64,000 bases of DNA, from contig NZ_RXLQ01000018.1 of the NCBI RefSeq assembly GCF_003953935.1, positions 62,001 to 126,000 on the forward strand, in the 5' to 3' direction. This DNA comes from Massilia atriviolacea (GTDB taxonomy: Bacteria > Pseudomonadota > Gammaproteobacteria > Burkholderiales > Burkholderiaceae_D). Below the pieces are notes generated by a model. That model made no database searches, was not told where the DNA came from, and worked only from the letters and a program-made list of their open reading frames with translations. Below are positions 17,624 to 25,085 of this stretch, one piece after another; position 1 is the stretch's first letter, and each line of letters opens with the position of its first letter. The position numbers and the translations under genes were made by a program.

Positions 17624-18568
17624 ATGCTCGCACTCCCCGCGCGTCCCGCTTTTCTCGACTTCGACAAGCGGGCGTTCAGTGCGGCGGAGATTGCCTTCCT
17701 CCTGAGCAAACCCTCGATCCGCGGCCTCACCTTCAGCGGCTGCGACCTCGGCGACGCGGCCGTGCGCGCCCTGTGCGCCTTGCCCAAGCTGGAACGCCTG
17801 TGGCTCGACGGCAGCGCCGTGACCGACGCCGTCCTGCCCGACATCGCCCGCATTCCCGCCCTCAACTGGCTGGTTCTCAACAACACCGCCATCACCGGCG
17901 CCGGCCTCGCAGCCCTGGCCGGGCATGCCCGCTTGCGCCACTTGTCGCTGCGCCATACCCGGGCCGACGATGCCTGCGTCCAGCACCTGATTCGCATCGC
18001 GCCGCTGTCCTACCTGGACCTGCAGGGCAGCGCGATCACGCGTGCCGGCCTGCTGGCGCTGGCAGCCCATCCGACCCTGACACTGTGCACGGACGACACC
18101 CGCCCCGCAGAGCTGGACGATGCATTCGTGCGCGAACAGCGCCGCCTTGCCAGCCGCACGCCGCCCGGCTTCGTCCCTGGCGCGGGCGACGAGGCGGCTG
18201 CGCTGTCCGTCCTGCACGGCTTCTGGGATGGCATCAATGCCTGGGAAACCCGGCTCGCGCTCGACCAGGCGGCGGACCCGTTCCTGGCCGACTGGCGCCA
18301 GCCGGTGCGCGCCGCCGTTTTCGCGCGCTATTGCACGCCCAGGCACAGCACGTCGGGGCAGGCCGACGCCAGCAGTGTCGCAAGCCCGCCCACCTACGCG
18401 CAGCACCGCATCATCGATGTGGAATGGCTGTCGGCGCGCAAGCTGTGCGTGTACACGAACAACGGCCGCCATGGGCAATGCCGCTTTATCCTCATGAAGA
18501 AAGGCGGCACCTGGCTGCTCGATCACATGCAGAACTTGTTCGACGGGTGGAAGACGGGGTATCTGTAG
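17624..18568 (+). CDS. Leucine-rich-repeat protein with NTF2-like immunity-type C-terminus
   Basis: 314 residues. Residues about 25-150 form five or six short leucine-rich repeats (LTFSGCDLGDAAVRALC, LWLDGSAVTDAVLPDIA, LVLNNTAITGAGLAALA, LSLRHTRADDACVQHLI, LDLQGSAITRAGLLALA). Residues about 185-314 end in HRIIDVEWLSARKLCVYTNN, RFILMKKGGTWLLDHMQN and WKTGYL, the layout of NTF2-fold immunity proteins. Those neutralise toxins of contact-dependent systems, but no toxin gene is nearby. It may be an orphan immunity or recognition protein; that is inference. Confidence 0.7.
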   Translation: MLALPARPAFLDFDKRAFSAAEIAFLLSKPSIRGLTFSGCDLGDAAVRALCALPKLERLWLDGSAVTDAVLPDIARIPALNWLVLNNTAITGAGLAALAGHARLRHLSLRHTRADDACVQHLIRIAPLSYLDLQGSAITRAGLLALAAHPTLTLCTDDTRPAELDDAFVREQRRLASRTPPGFVPGAGDEAAALSVLHGFWDGINAWETRLALDQAADPFLADWRQPVRAAVFARYCTPRHSTSGQADASSVASPPTYAQHRIIDVEWLSARKLCVYTNNGRHGQCRFILMKKGGTWLLDHMQNLFDGWKTGYL

Positions 18569-18625
18569 CAGCCCCGGGACGGGGCAGGGCGGGAACAGCG
18601 GCGCGCGCGGACGCCGCTGGATGGA

Positions 18626-18910
18626 TTAATGAAAAGCCCGCATGATGCGCGCTTCGCCGGACAGGTCGGCATTTTCCGCGTTGGCGGCCCTGGTCGCTTC
18701 GATCATGCGCCCGAGCTGCTCATCTTCGAAACGGGCAAGTTCTTCGGTCGCCGCATTCAGGGCCAGGGCCAGCTTGGCGCGGGCACTGCGGTATAACACG
18801 CTGGTGTACTGGTCCGTGTTCTTCAGCAATTCTTCCGCATTTTCGATCACGAGCCGCAGGTCGCCGATCAATCGTTCCTGGGTTTGCTGGTTTTCTTCAG
18901 GGTTATCCAT
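18626..18910 (-). CDS. DUF883 (ElaB/YqjD)-like protein lacking the membrane anchor
   Basis: 94 residues from MDNPEENQQTQ. The part RLIGDLRLVIENAEELLKNT and the following helix rich in Ala and Glu resemble the N-terminal helix of DUF883 proteins such as ElaB and YqjD, which bind ribosomes at the inner membrane. The usual C-terminal membrane segment is missing. The ATG at 18910 (AAGG 8 bases upstream) is preferred over an upstream GTG. Role unknown. Confidence 0.6.
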   Translation of the reverse strand: MDNPEENQQTQERLIGDLRLVIENAEELLKNTDQYTSVLYRSARAKLALALNAATEELARFEDEQLGRMIEATRAANAENADLSGEARIMRAFH

Positions 18911-19069
18911 GGTGGCCACCTTGAATCGGTTAATCACGTCTTAGAATATAGTCAAAACACGCAACTTCGTGTTTGTCGCCGCGCAAGAACGCCAGCGCGG
19001 CCGCCGTTCTTACTCAGCATATTTCTAATATTGCCCGATTACAAGGTGAATATGTCTGCGCTGGCGCAA

Positions 19070-19303
19070 TCAGGCGCCGTCGGTTCCGCTGCTGCGCACC
19101 GAGATGCGCACGTCGCCGATGCCGACCACCTGGCCATCGCGGATCTTGGCGGTCTTGCGCAATTCCTTCTTGCCATCGACCGAGACCACGCCCGTGGCCA
19201 CCAGGTTCTTGCCAGCGCCGCCGCTGTCGCACAGGCCCGACAGTTTCAATAACTGGTTCAGTTCGACGAACTCGCCCGCCAGGTCAAAAGTGACTTTCTG
19301 CAT
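19070..19303 (-). CDS. S4-domain RNA-binding protein, YbcJ-like
   Basis: 77 residues made of a single S4 domain: FVELNQLLKLSGLCDSGGAG, VATGVVSVDGKKELRKTAKI, GQVVGIGDVRI. This matches the small YbcJ group, which bind structured RNA, probably rRNA. It follows fumC in the same direction with a gap of 90 bases and may be read from the same transcript. Confidence 0.82.
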   Translation of the reverse strand: MQKVTFDLAGEFVELNQLLKLSGLCDSGGAGKNLVATGVVSVDGKKELRKTAKIRDGQVVGIGDVRISVRSSGTDGA

Positions 19304-19393
19304 TTACCGCTCGTCCTAAAAGTGAGATAAGAACCGCAGTGTGGCGGGATCGGCGCGGAGAGTCAACGTTGCACGCGCCGCGCTCCCCGCTAT

Positions 19394-20785
19394 TTACAAG
19401 CCCGGCCGGGTCATGTCGAGCGGCACGATCCACTCGTCGAACTGCTGTTCCGTCACAAATCCCAGCGCCAGCGCCGCCTGCTTGAGGGTGCTGCCCTCGT
19501 GCTGTGCCTTCTTGGCGATCTGGGCCGCGCGGTCGTAGCCGATGTGCGGCGCCAATGCCGTCACCAGCATCAGCGAGCGTTCCATCAGTTCGGCGATGCG
19601 TTCGCGGTTCGGCGCGATCCCGTGGGCGCAATGCTCGTTGAAGGAACGCATGCCGTCGGCCAGCAGGCGCGCGCTTTGCAGGAAGTTGTGGACAATCATC
19701 GGCTTGAACACATTCAGCTCGAAGTTGCCCGACGCGCCGCCCATGGTAATGGCGACATCGTTGCCGAACACCTGGCAGCACAGCATGGTCAAGGCTTCGC
19801 ACTGGGTCGGATTGACCTTGCCCGGCATGATCGAGCTGCCCGGCTCGTTTTCGGGAATGCTGATCTCGCCCAGGCCGGAGCGCGGGCCGGAGGCCATCCA
19901 GCGCACGTCGTTGGCGATTTTCATCAAGGCCGTGGCCAGGGTTTTCAGGGCGCCGTGGGCGCCCACCAGCGCATCGTGCCCGGCCAGGGCCGCGAATTTA
20001 TTCGGCGCGGTCTTGAAGCTGATGGCCGTGCGCGAGCCGATTTCGGCCGCGATGCGGGCCGCAAAGTCGGGGTGCGCATTGAGCCCGGTGCCGACCGCCG
20101 TGCCGCCGGCGGCCAGGTGCAAGAGGCCGGGCAGGGTGGACTTGATCGCATGCTCCGAGTATTCCAGCTGCGCCACATAGCCCGAGAATTCCTGGCCCAG
20201 GGTCAGCGGCGTGGCATCCTGCAGATGGGTGCGGCCGATCTTGACGATGTCGGCGAACTCGCGCGCCTTGATTTCCAGCGTGCCGCGCAGGCGCGCCAGG
20301 GCCGGCAGCAGCGCCTGCACCACGGCCTGGGCGGCCGCCACATGCATCGCGGTCGGGAAAATATCGTTGGACGACTGCCCCAGGTTTACATGGTCGTTCG
20401 GATGCAGCAGGCGGCCTTCGCCGCGCGTACCGCCGATCAGTTCGGAAGCGCGGTTGGCCAGCACCTCGTTCATGTTCATATTGCTCTGCGTGCCCGAGCC
20501 GGTCTGCCACACGGCCAGCGGGAATTCGTCCGGATGGCGGCCGTCCAGCACTTCGTCGGCGGCCTTGACGATGGCGTCGGCCTTGTCGGCCGGCAGCAGG
20601 CCGAGCGAACGGTTGACGGCGGCGGCGGCGCGCTTGACCTGGGCCAGGGCCGCCACCAGCTCGGGCGCCATGCGCTCGCTCGAAATGGCGAAATGCTCCA
20701 GCGAGCGTTGCGTCTGCGCGCCCCACAAGCGTTCCGCCGGGACCGCGATCGGGCCAAAACTGTCCTTTTCGATTCTTGTTTCCAT
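19394..20785 (-). CDS. fumC: Class II fumarate hydratase
   Basis: 463 residues with [16 protein letters not shown], the substrate-site [33 protein letters not shown], and the superfamily signature [13 protein letters not shown] that holds the catalytic Ser loop. It converts fumarate to malate in the TCA cycle, as a homotetramer independent of iron. Length is typical. Confidence 0.96.
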   Translation of the reverse strand: METRIEKDSFGPIAVPAERLWGAQTQRSLEHFAISSERMAPELVAALAQVKRAAAAVNRSLGLLPADKADAIVKAADEVLDGRHPDEFPLAVWQTGSGTQSNMNMNEVLANRASELIGGTRGEGRLLHPNDHVNLGQSSNDIFPTAMHVAAAQAVVQALLPALARLRGTLEIKAREFADIVKIGRTHLQDATPLTLGQEFSGYVAQLEYSEHAIKSTLPGLLHLAAGGTAVGTGLNAHPDFAARIAAEIGSRTAISFKTAPNKFAALAGHDALVGAHGALKTLATALMKIANDVRWMASGPRSGLGEISIPENEPGSSIMPGKVNPTQCEALTMLCCQVFGNDVAITMGGASGNFELNVFKPMIVHNFLQSARLLADGMRSFNEHCAHGIAPNRERIAELMERSLMLVTALAPHIGYDRAAQIAKKAQHEGSTLKQAALALGFVTEQQFDEWIVPLDMTRPGL

Positions 20786-20901
20786 TTAGCTACCTGTATA
20801 TGTGGGAATGCGGTTAAAGACTTTATGTCAGCGTACGTTAATTACGGCAGGGCTACAGATTTCACTGGTCCTCCGTCATTAGCTGGTCAACATTACCATA
20901 T

Positions 20902-22032
20902 ATGCACTCTTCCCGAATCGTCCGGCTGGTCCGGTCCGGCACTACCCTGATTCCCGCCCTGGCGCTGGGCCTGATCCTGTCCGGCGCACTGGCTGGCGCC
21001 CGCGCGGCCGAGCTCGGCGAAGCCCTGGTGCGCTCCTACATCGGGCAGCCGCTGGTGGCCGACGTGGAGCTGACCGCGCTGGCCGATCCGGCCGCCAGCG
21101 TGCAGGTGCGGCTGGCCGATCCCGATGTGTGGCGCGGCGCCAATGTGCGCATGCATCCGGTGCTGTCGAACCTGACCATGTCGGTGATGCGGCGCGACGG
21201 CCGCCAGTTCCTCCACATCACCTCGGTCAAGCCGGTCGAGGGCGATTATGTGCATTTGTTTCTTGTGCTCGGCGAAGGCGGCAAGCGCGAAGTGCGCGCG
21301 CTCACCTTGTGGCTGAGCCCCGATCCGCAACCTGCGCCGCCACCGCCACCGCCGCCACCGCCGCCGGTTGCGGCCCCGGCGCCCGCGCCCGCCGTGCCCG
21401 TGCGCGCCGAGCCGGCCAAACCTGTAGCCCCGGCGCCGCGTCCGGTGCGCGTCCTGCAACTGCCGTCGGCCGCGCCGCCAGCCTGTCCGCAGATCAGCGA
21501 AGATCAACTCAAGACCTGTGCCGACCTCGACCGGAAGAACGGCATCCTGTCCGCCCGCATCGTCGAACTCGAAGAAAAGGTCAGACTGCTGCAAACCGCC
21601 ATCGAAGGCAAGAGCGCGGCGGCCGGTCACGAGGCCGCCTCGGCCAGCCATGAAGCCGCCTCCGCCAGCCACGATGCCGCTTCCGCCGGCGCTGCGGCCG
21701 CTTCCGCCAGCCAGGCCTCGGCGCCTGCCGTCCCGCCGCCGATCCTCTCGCGCGCCGCCCTCGCCAAAAAGAACGCCGCCGCCAAGAAGGGGGACGAATT
21801 CCCCTGGATGCTGGCCGGTGGCGCCGCCGCCGGCGCGCTGCTCGTGCTCGGCCTGGCCGTCTGGTTCCTGCTGCGCCGCCGCAAGCGCAAGGCCGCGCTC
21901 GCTGCCGAGGCCGCCGAAACGCCAGTGCCGGAGGCGCCGAAAGCGAGCCTGTTCGCCAGGCTCGCGGCACGCTTCAAACGCAGGCCGAAGGAGCCCGCGC
22001 CGGCGGTCCACGTCGAGCCTGATGCCGGCTGA
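20902..22032 (+). CDS. FimV-like protein, N-terminal domain form
   Basis: 376 residues. A signal peptide (IPALALGLILSGALAGARAA) is followed by the FimV N-terminal domain: LGEALVRSYIGQPLVADVEL, RLADPDVWRG, LHITSVKPVEGDYVHLFL. Then come a Pro-rich linker, a coiled coil (ILSARIVELEEKVRLLQTAI), 21-bp repeats giving SASHEAA units, a membrane segment (about 300-322) and a basic cytoplasmic tail. It is much shorter than FimV of Pseudomonas and lacks a visible C-terminal TPR or FimV domain. FimV binds peptidoglycan and supports type IV pili; a related polar or envelope role is inferred. Confidence 0.75.
   Translation: MHSSRIVRLVRSGTTLIPALALGLILSGALAGARAAELGEALVRSYIGQPLVADVELTALADPAASVQVRLADPDVWRGANVRMHPVLSNLTMSVMRRDGRQFLHITSVKPVEGDYVHLFLVLGEGGKREVRALTLWLSPDPQPAPPPPPPPPPPVAAPAPAPAVPVRAEPAKPVAPAPRPVRVLQLPSAAPPACPQISEDQLKTCADLDRKNGILSARIVELEEKVRLLQTAIEGKSAAAGHEAASASHEAASASHDAASAGAAAASASQASAPAVPPPILSRAALAKKNAAAKKGDEFPWMLAGGAAAGALLVLGLAVWFLLRRRKRKAALAAEAAETPVPEAPKASLFARLAARFKRRPKEPAPAVHVEPDAG
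21628..21690 (+). repeat. Three 21-bp tandem units in the fimV-like gene
   Basis: Units beginning CACGAGGCCGCCTCGGCC, CATGAAGCCGCCTCCGCC and CACGATGCCGCTTCCGCC at 21-bp steps encode H(E/D)AASAS-type heptads just before the membrane segment. Confidence 0.75.
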
Positions 22033-22106
22033 TTCCCTTGCAATTAAAAAAATGTTGAAAAAAAGACTCTCCGCGCACAAAGTGGTCTACACAACTTCAA
22101 AAATTG

Positions 22107-22310
22107 CGCTATACTTGTTTCCGTAGTCCTGCGGGACTGCACAAACGGGCCCAGGATCTGGCGCAGCCACCAACGATAGTGTGGCGCGGCAAGCAGATGA
22201 ACGTTGAAGAAACGCCTGTCCCCGGAAGCGGTCCGCCAGCCAACGATGCGCTTGCGGACGCCGGATGCAACCGGCAAGAGGCGACACCAGGAGATACCTG
22301 GTGATCGCTC
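22107..22310 (+). ncRNA. Structured intergenic segment, possible ncRNA or aspT leader
   Basis: The 358-base gap before the aminotransferase has a TATACT box (22110-22115) followed by a run of perfect local hairpins: AGTCC/GGACT near 22124, GTCCGC/GCGGAC near 22240, GCCGG/CCGGC near 22260 and CACCAGG/CCTGGTG (22288-22306). No coding frame looks real. It could be an independent RNA or part of a leader. I could not match it to 6S or another known family. Confidence 0.3.
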
Positions 22311-22352
22311 TCCAGAATTCCTTCCTCCCCCCCATTCAATTTGCCTTCAAGC

Positions 22353-22378
22353 TATACTCTTCGGTGACCTTAATCACC
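22353..22378 (+). promoter_or_regulatory. -10 box and leader hairpin of the aminotransferase gene
   Basis: TATACT (22353-22358) would start transcription about 25 bases before the ATG. The leader contains CGGTGA-CCTTAA-TCACCG, a perfect 6-bp hairpin ending near the ribosome-binding region, so translation control is possible. Confidence 0.4.
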
Positions 22379-22390
22379 GAAAGCGAGCAC

Positions 22391-23611
22391 ATGACGACGG
22401 CAGCAAACCCAGCACAAGCGCAATACGACCTGTTCCTGCAACGCGGACTCAAGCTCGACATGTCGCGCGGCAAACCATCTCCCGAACAACTCGACCTGTC
22501 CAACGGCCTGCTCGACGCCTTGCCGGGCTTTAACGCGGCCGACGGCACCGACGCCCGCAATTACGGCCTCGGCATCGGCCTGCCCGAAGCGCGCGCCTTC
22601 TTCGGCGGCCTGCTCGACGTTCCGGCGGCCCAGGTTGTGGTCGACAGCAGCGCCAGCCTGTCGCTGATGCATGATGCGATCGTGTATGCGCTGCTCAACG
22701 GCGTGCCGGGCGGCCAGCCCTGGGTCGGGCAGGAAGCGGTGTTCCTGTGCCCCGTGCCCGGTTACGACCGGCATTTTTCGATTTGCGAGGCGCGCGGCAT
22801 CAAGATGATCAACGTGCCGCTGAACGACGACGGCCCGGACATGGATGTCGTCGAGCGCCTGGTTGCCGGCAACGCCAGCATCAAGGGCATGTGGTGCGTG
22901 CCCAAGTACAGCAATCCCTCGGGCACGGTGTACTCGGACCAGGTGGTGCGCCGCCTCGCCGCCATGAAGAGCGCCGCCCCGGACTTCCGCCTGATGTGGG
23001 ACGACGCCTATCGCTTCCATCACCTCACCAGTGAAAACGTGCGCATCGCCGAGGTGATCGCCGAATGCGCCAGGGCGGGCAATCCGGACCGGGCGATCGT
23101 GTTCGCCTCGACCTCGAAGGTCACCTGGGCCGGCTCGGGTATCGCCGCGCTGGCGTCGTCGCCGGCCAATATCGCCTGGTGGACCAGGCATGCGGGCATC
23201 CGCAGCATCGGCCCGGACAAGATCAACCAGCTGCGCCACGTGCGCCTGCTCAAGGATGCGGCCACCGTGGAGGCGCTGATGACGCGCCACGCGGCGCTGC
23301 TCAAGCCCAAGTTCGACGCCGTGCTGGCGCAGTTCGGCGCGCACCTGGGCGATGTGCCGGGTGTGTCGTGGACGGTGCCGAAGGGCGGGTATTTCATCGA
23401 CCTGGTGACGCCGCCGGGCGCGGCGAAGAAGACCATTGCGCTGGCCAAGGCGGCCGGGATCACGCTCACGCCGGCTGGCGCTGCCTATCCGTACGGGGTC
23501 GATCCGGAAGATAGCCACATCCGCATCGCCCCGAGTTTTCCGTCGCTGCCGGAGATTACCCAGGCGGCCGAGGGGATTGCGCTGGCCTTGAAGGTGGCGA
23601 TGGCGGGCTGA
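22391..23611 (+). CDS. Aspartate aminotransferase, class Ic
   Basis: 406 residues. The N-terminus LKLDMSRGKPSPEQLDLSNG and features such as RNYGLGIGLPEARAFF, MWCVPKYSNPSGTVYSDQVV, MWDDAYRFHHL and FASTSKVTWAGSGIAA (the PLP-binding Lys in STSKVTWAG) match the class Ic aspartate aminotransferases typified by AspT of Corynebacterium glutamicum. It interconverts aspartate and oxaloacetate. Frame extends upstream but the ATG at 22391 gives the family N-terminus. A terminator follows. Confidence 0.88.
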   Translation: MTTAANPAQAQYDLFLQRGLKLDMSRGKPSPEQLDLSNGLLDALPGFNAADGTDARNYGLGIGLPEARAFFGGLLDVPAAQVVVDSSASLSLMHDAIVYALLNGVPGGQPWVGQEAVFLCPVPGYDRHFSICEARGIKMINVPLNDDGPDMDVVERLVAGNASIKGMWCVPKYSNPSGTVYSDQVVRRLAAMKSAAPDFRLMWDDAYRFHHLTSENVRIAEVIAECARAGNPDRAIVFASTSKVTWAGSGIAALASSPANIAWWTRHAGIRSIGPDKINQLRHVRLLKDAATVEALMTRHAALLKPKFDAVLAQFGAHLGDVPGVSWTVPKGGYFIDLVTPPGAAKKTIALAKAAGITLTPAGAAYPYGVDPEDSHIRIAPSFPSLPEITQAAEGIALALKVAMAG

Positions 23612-23627
23612 CCGGCCCTTGGACATG

Positions 23628-23654
23628 AAAAAAGCGCCCTCGGGCGCTTTTTTT
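23628..23654. terminator. Bidirectional terminator
   Basis: AAAGCGCCC / GGGCGCTTT with a minimal loop, A-run before and T-run after, lies between the convergent aminotransferase and fliT-like genes and can serve both. Confidence 0.88.
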
Positions 23655-23669
23655 CATCGGTCAAGCCGT

Positions 23670-23948
23670 TCAGTGCGTCGCGCACATCACATCGGACAAC
23701 TGCCACGGTTCGGTAATCTCGCGCACCGCGCGGTCGTTGGCCATGATCTGCTTGAGCAAATCGATCTTGCGCATCCGGGGCGCGCCATCGAGGGCGGGCA
23801 CGCCGGTCTTGACCGCCGCCGCCTGCTGCGCGCACTGGGTTTCCAGGGTCGCCAGGCCGTTCCAGTCGCCCGCTTTTGCCGCCACCGCCATCTTGCCAGT
23901 CAGGCCAGCAATATTTTCGTACATCGAGAGAACGTCGTTGGAGGTCAT
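23670..23948 (-). CDS. fliT: FliT-like flagellar export chaperone
   Basis: 92 residues, starting MTSNDVLSMYENIAGLTGKM, with AGDWNGLATLETQCAQQ and IDLLKQIMANDRAVREIT, which is the FliT pattern. FliT chaperones the filament cap FliD and modulates FlhDC. No other flagellar gene is nearby, so assignment rests on sequence alone and its isolation is unusual. Confidence 0.7.
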   Translation of the reverse strand: MTSNDVLSMYENIAGLTGKMAVAAKAGDWNGLATLETQCAQQAAAVKTGVPALDGAPRMRKIDLLKQIMANDRAVREITEPWQLSDVMCATH

Positions 23949-24058
23949 GCGCTCACCTGGCCAAAAAATTTAAAAGATTACCGCGTGTCCTGATAACGTC
24001 GGGTTCGCGCGGAACTTTAGGCCTTTTTCAAAAAAATCCGAAAATATTTTTAGCTTGC

Positions 24059-24886
24059 TTAATTGATAAGCTCTTCCAGTCCGTTACTCAATTCGCCCAG
24101 CGGCGCAATTCCGGCGAACAGCTCACCGGGGTCCACGCCCAGCCCGGTCGCCAGCGCCGGCGTGAAGCACGCCGCCAGTTCCTCGTCGTTCGGCTGGCGC
24201 TCCTCGTAGCGCGCGCGCAGCACGGCCAGGTGGATCACCGCCGCCATCCGGTACGAGGGCGACTCCGGGGTCGGATCGGAAAAATGGCGCAAGGTCTGGT
24301 GAAACAGGTCCGGAAACTTCCAGCGCAGCGCCAGCTCCGCCCCGACAATGCCAAAGTGGTAACCGAACAGCGCTTGCTCGGCCGCGATCCGGCCGTTCTC
24401 GTATGGCCCCACCGTCTGGTCCAGCTCGCGCGCCTGCTGCGCCACGCCCGCATGCATCACCAGTTGCCCGATCCCGTGCATCATCCCGATCGTGAACGCC
24501 AGGTCGGTATTGGCGCCGATCTGCTTGGCGATCCACTTGGCCGCCACCGCCGTGTGCAGGCTGTAGCGCCAGAAGCGTTTCAGGTCCAGCCCCGGCACCG
24601 TCTTGAAGCTGCCCACCAGGCCCGAACTGATGACCAGGGTGCGCACCGTGACGAAACCGAGCATGCGCACCGCGTCGCCCACATTGCCGATCCGGCGCGA
24701 GACGTGATAGTAGGCCGAATTGGCCAGGCGCAGCAGCTTGGCGCTCAGGACCGGGTCGAGCGAGAGCTTGCGCGCGATTTCCTCGACCGCCACGTCGGGG
24801 TCGTCGAAACTGCTGATCAGTTCCGCCACCACTTTGGGCGCGGAGGGCAGGGCGTTGGGGTTGTGCAGCAGGGCTTCAAGGGTCAT
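24059..24886 (-). CDS. HDOD-domain signalling protein
   Basis: 275 residues from MTLEALLHNPNALPSAPKVV. An HDOD domain covers residues about 10-210 (VAVEEIARKLSLDPVLSAKL, LLRLANSAYY, FTIGMMHGIGQLVM). HDOD proteins are HD-like output or scaffold domains in chemotaxis and c-di-GMP pathways and generally lack phosphodiesterase activity. AGGAG supports the ATG at 24886; the longer frame is upstream noise. Divergent from the M1 peptidase gene. Confidence 0.88.
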   Translation of the reverse strand: MTLEALLHNPNALPSAPKVVAELISSFDDPDVAVEEIARKLSLDPVLSAKLLRLANSAYYHVSRRIGNVGDAVRMLGFVTVRTLVISSGLVGSFKTVPGLDLKRFWRYSLHTAVAAKWIAKQIGANTDLAFTIGMMHGIGQLVMHAGVAQQARELDQTVGPYENGRIAAEQALFGYHFGIVGAELALRWKFPDLFHQTLRHFSDPTPESPSYRMAAVIHLAVLRARYEERQPNDEELAACFTPALATGLGVDPGELFAGIAPLGELSNGLEELIN

Positions 24887-25085
24887 CGTGTCTCCTGTTC
24901 GGGCAGGGTGACTATATAGAAAACCTCCGGCGCGCGCCACTGGCGCGCCGCAGTGCGCGTTTTTTGCACTCTGGCGCGGTATTCTGCAGTTTGTCGCATC
25001 GGGCGCCCATGGCGCCCGGGCCTCGATTACAGTGCTGGCTGGGAAAATCGCGCGCCCCCGGCGCCGCCACGAAGAGAGAACGCAC

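Noticed and set aside
22107-22310. 6S RNA gene
   Set aside because: A GTGGCGC-containing stretch and a promoter were suggestive, but the closed long-hairpin pairing of 5' and 3' ends expected of 6S could not be drawn.
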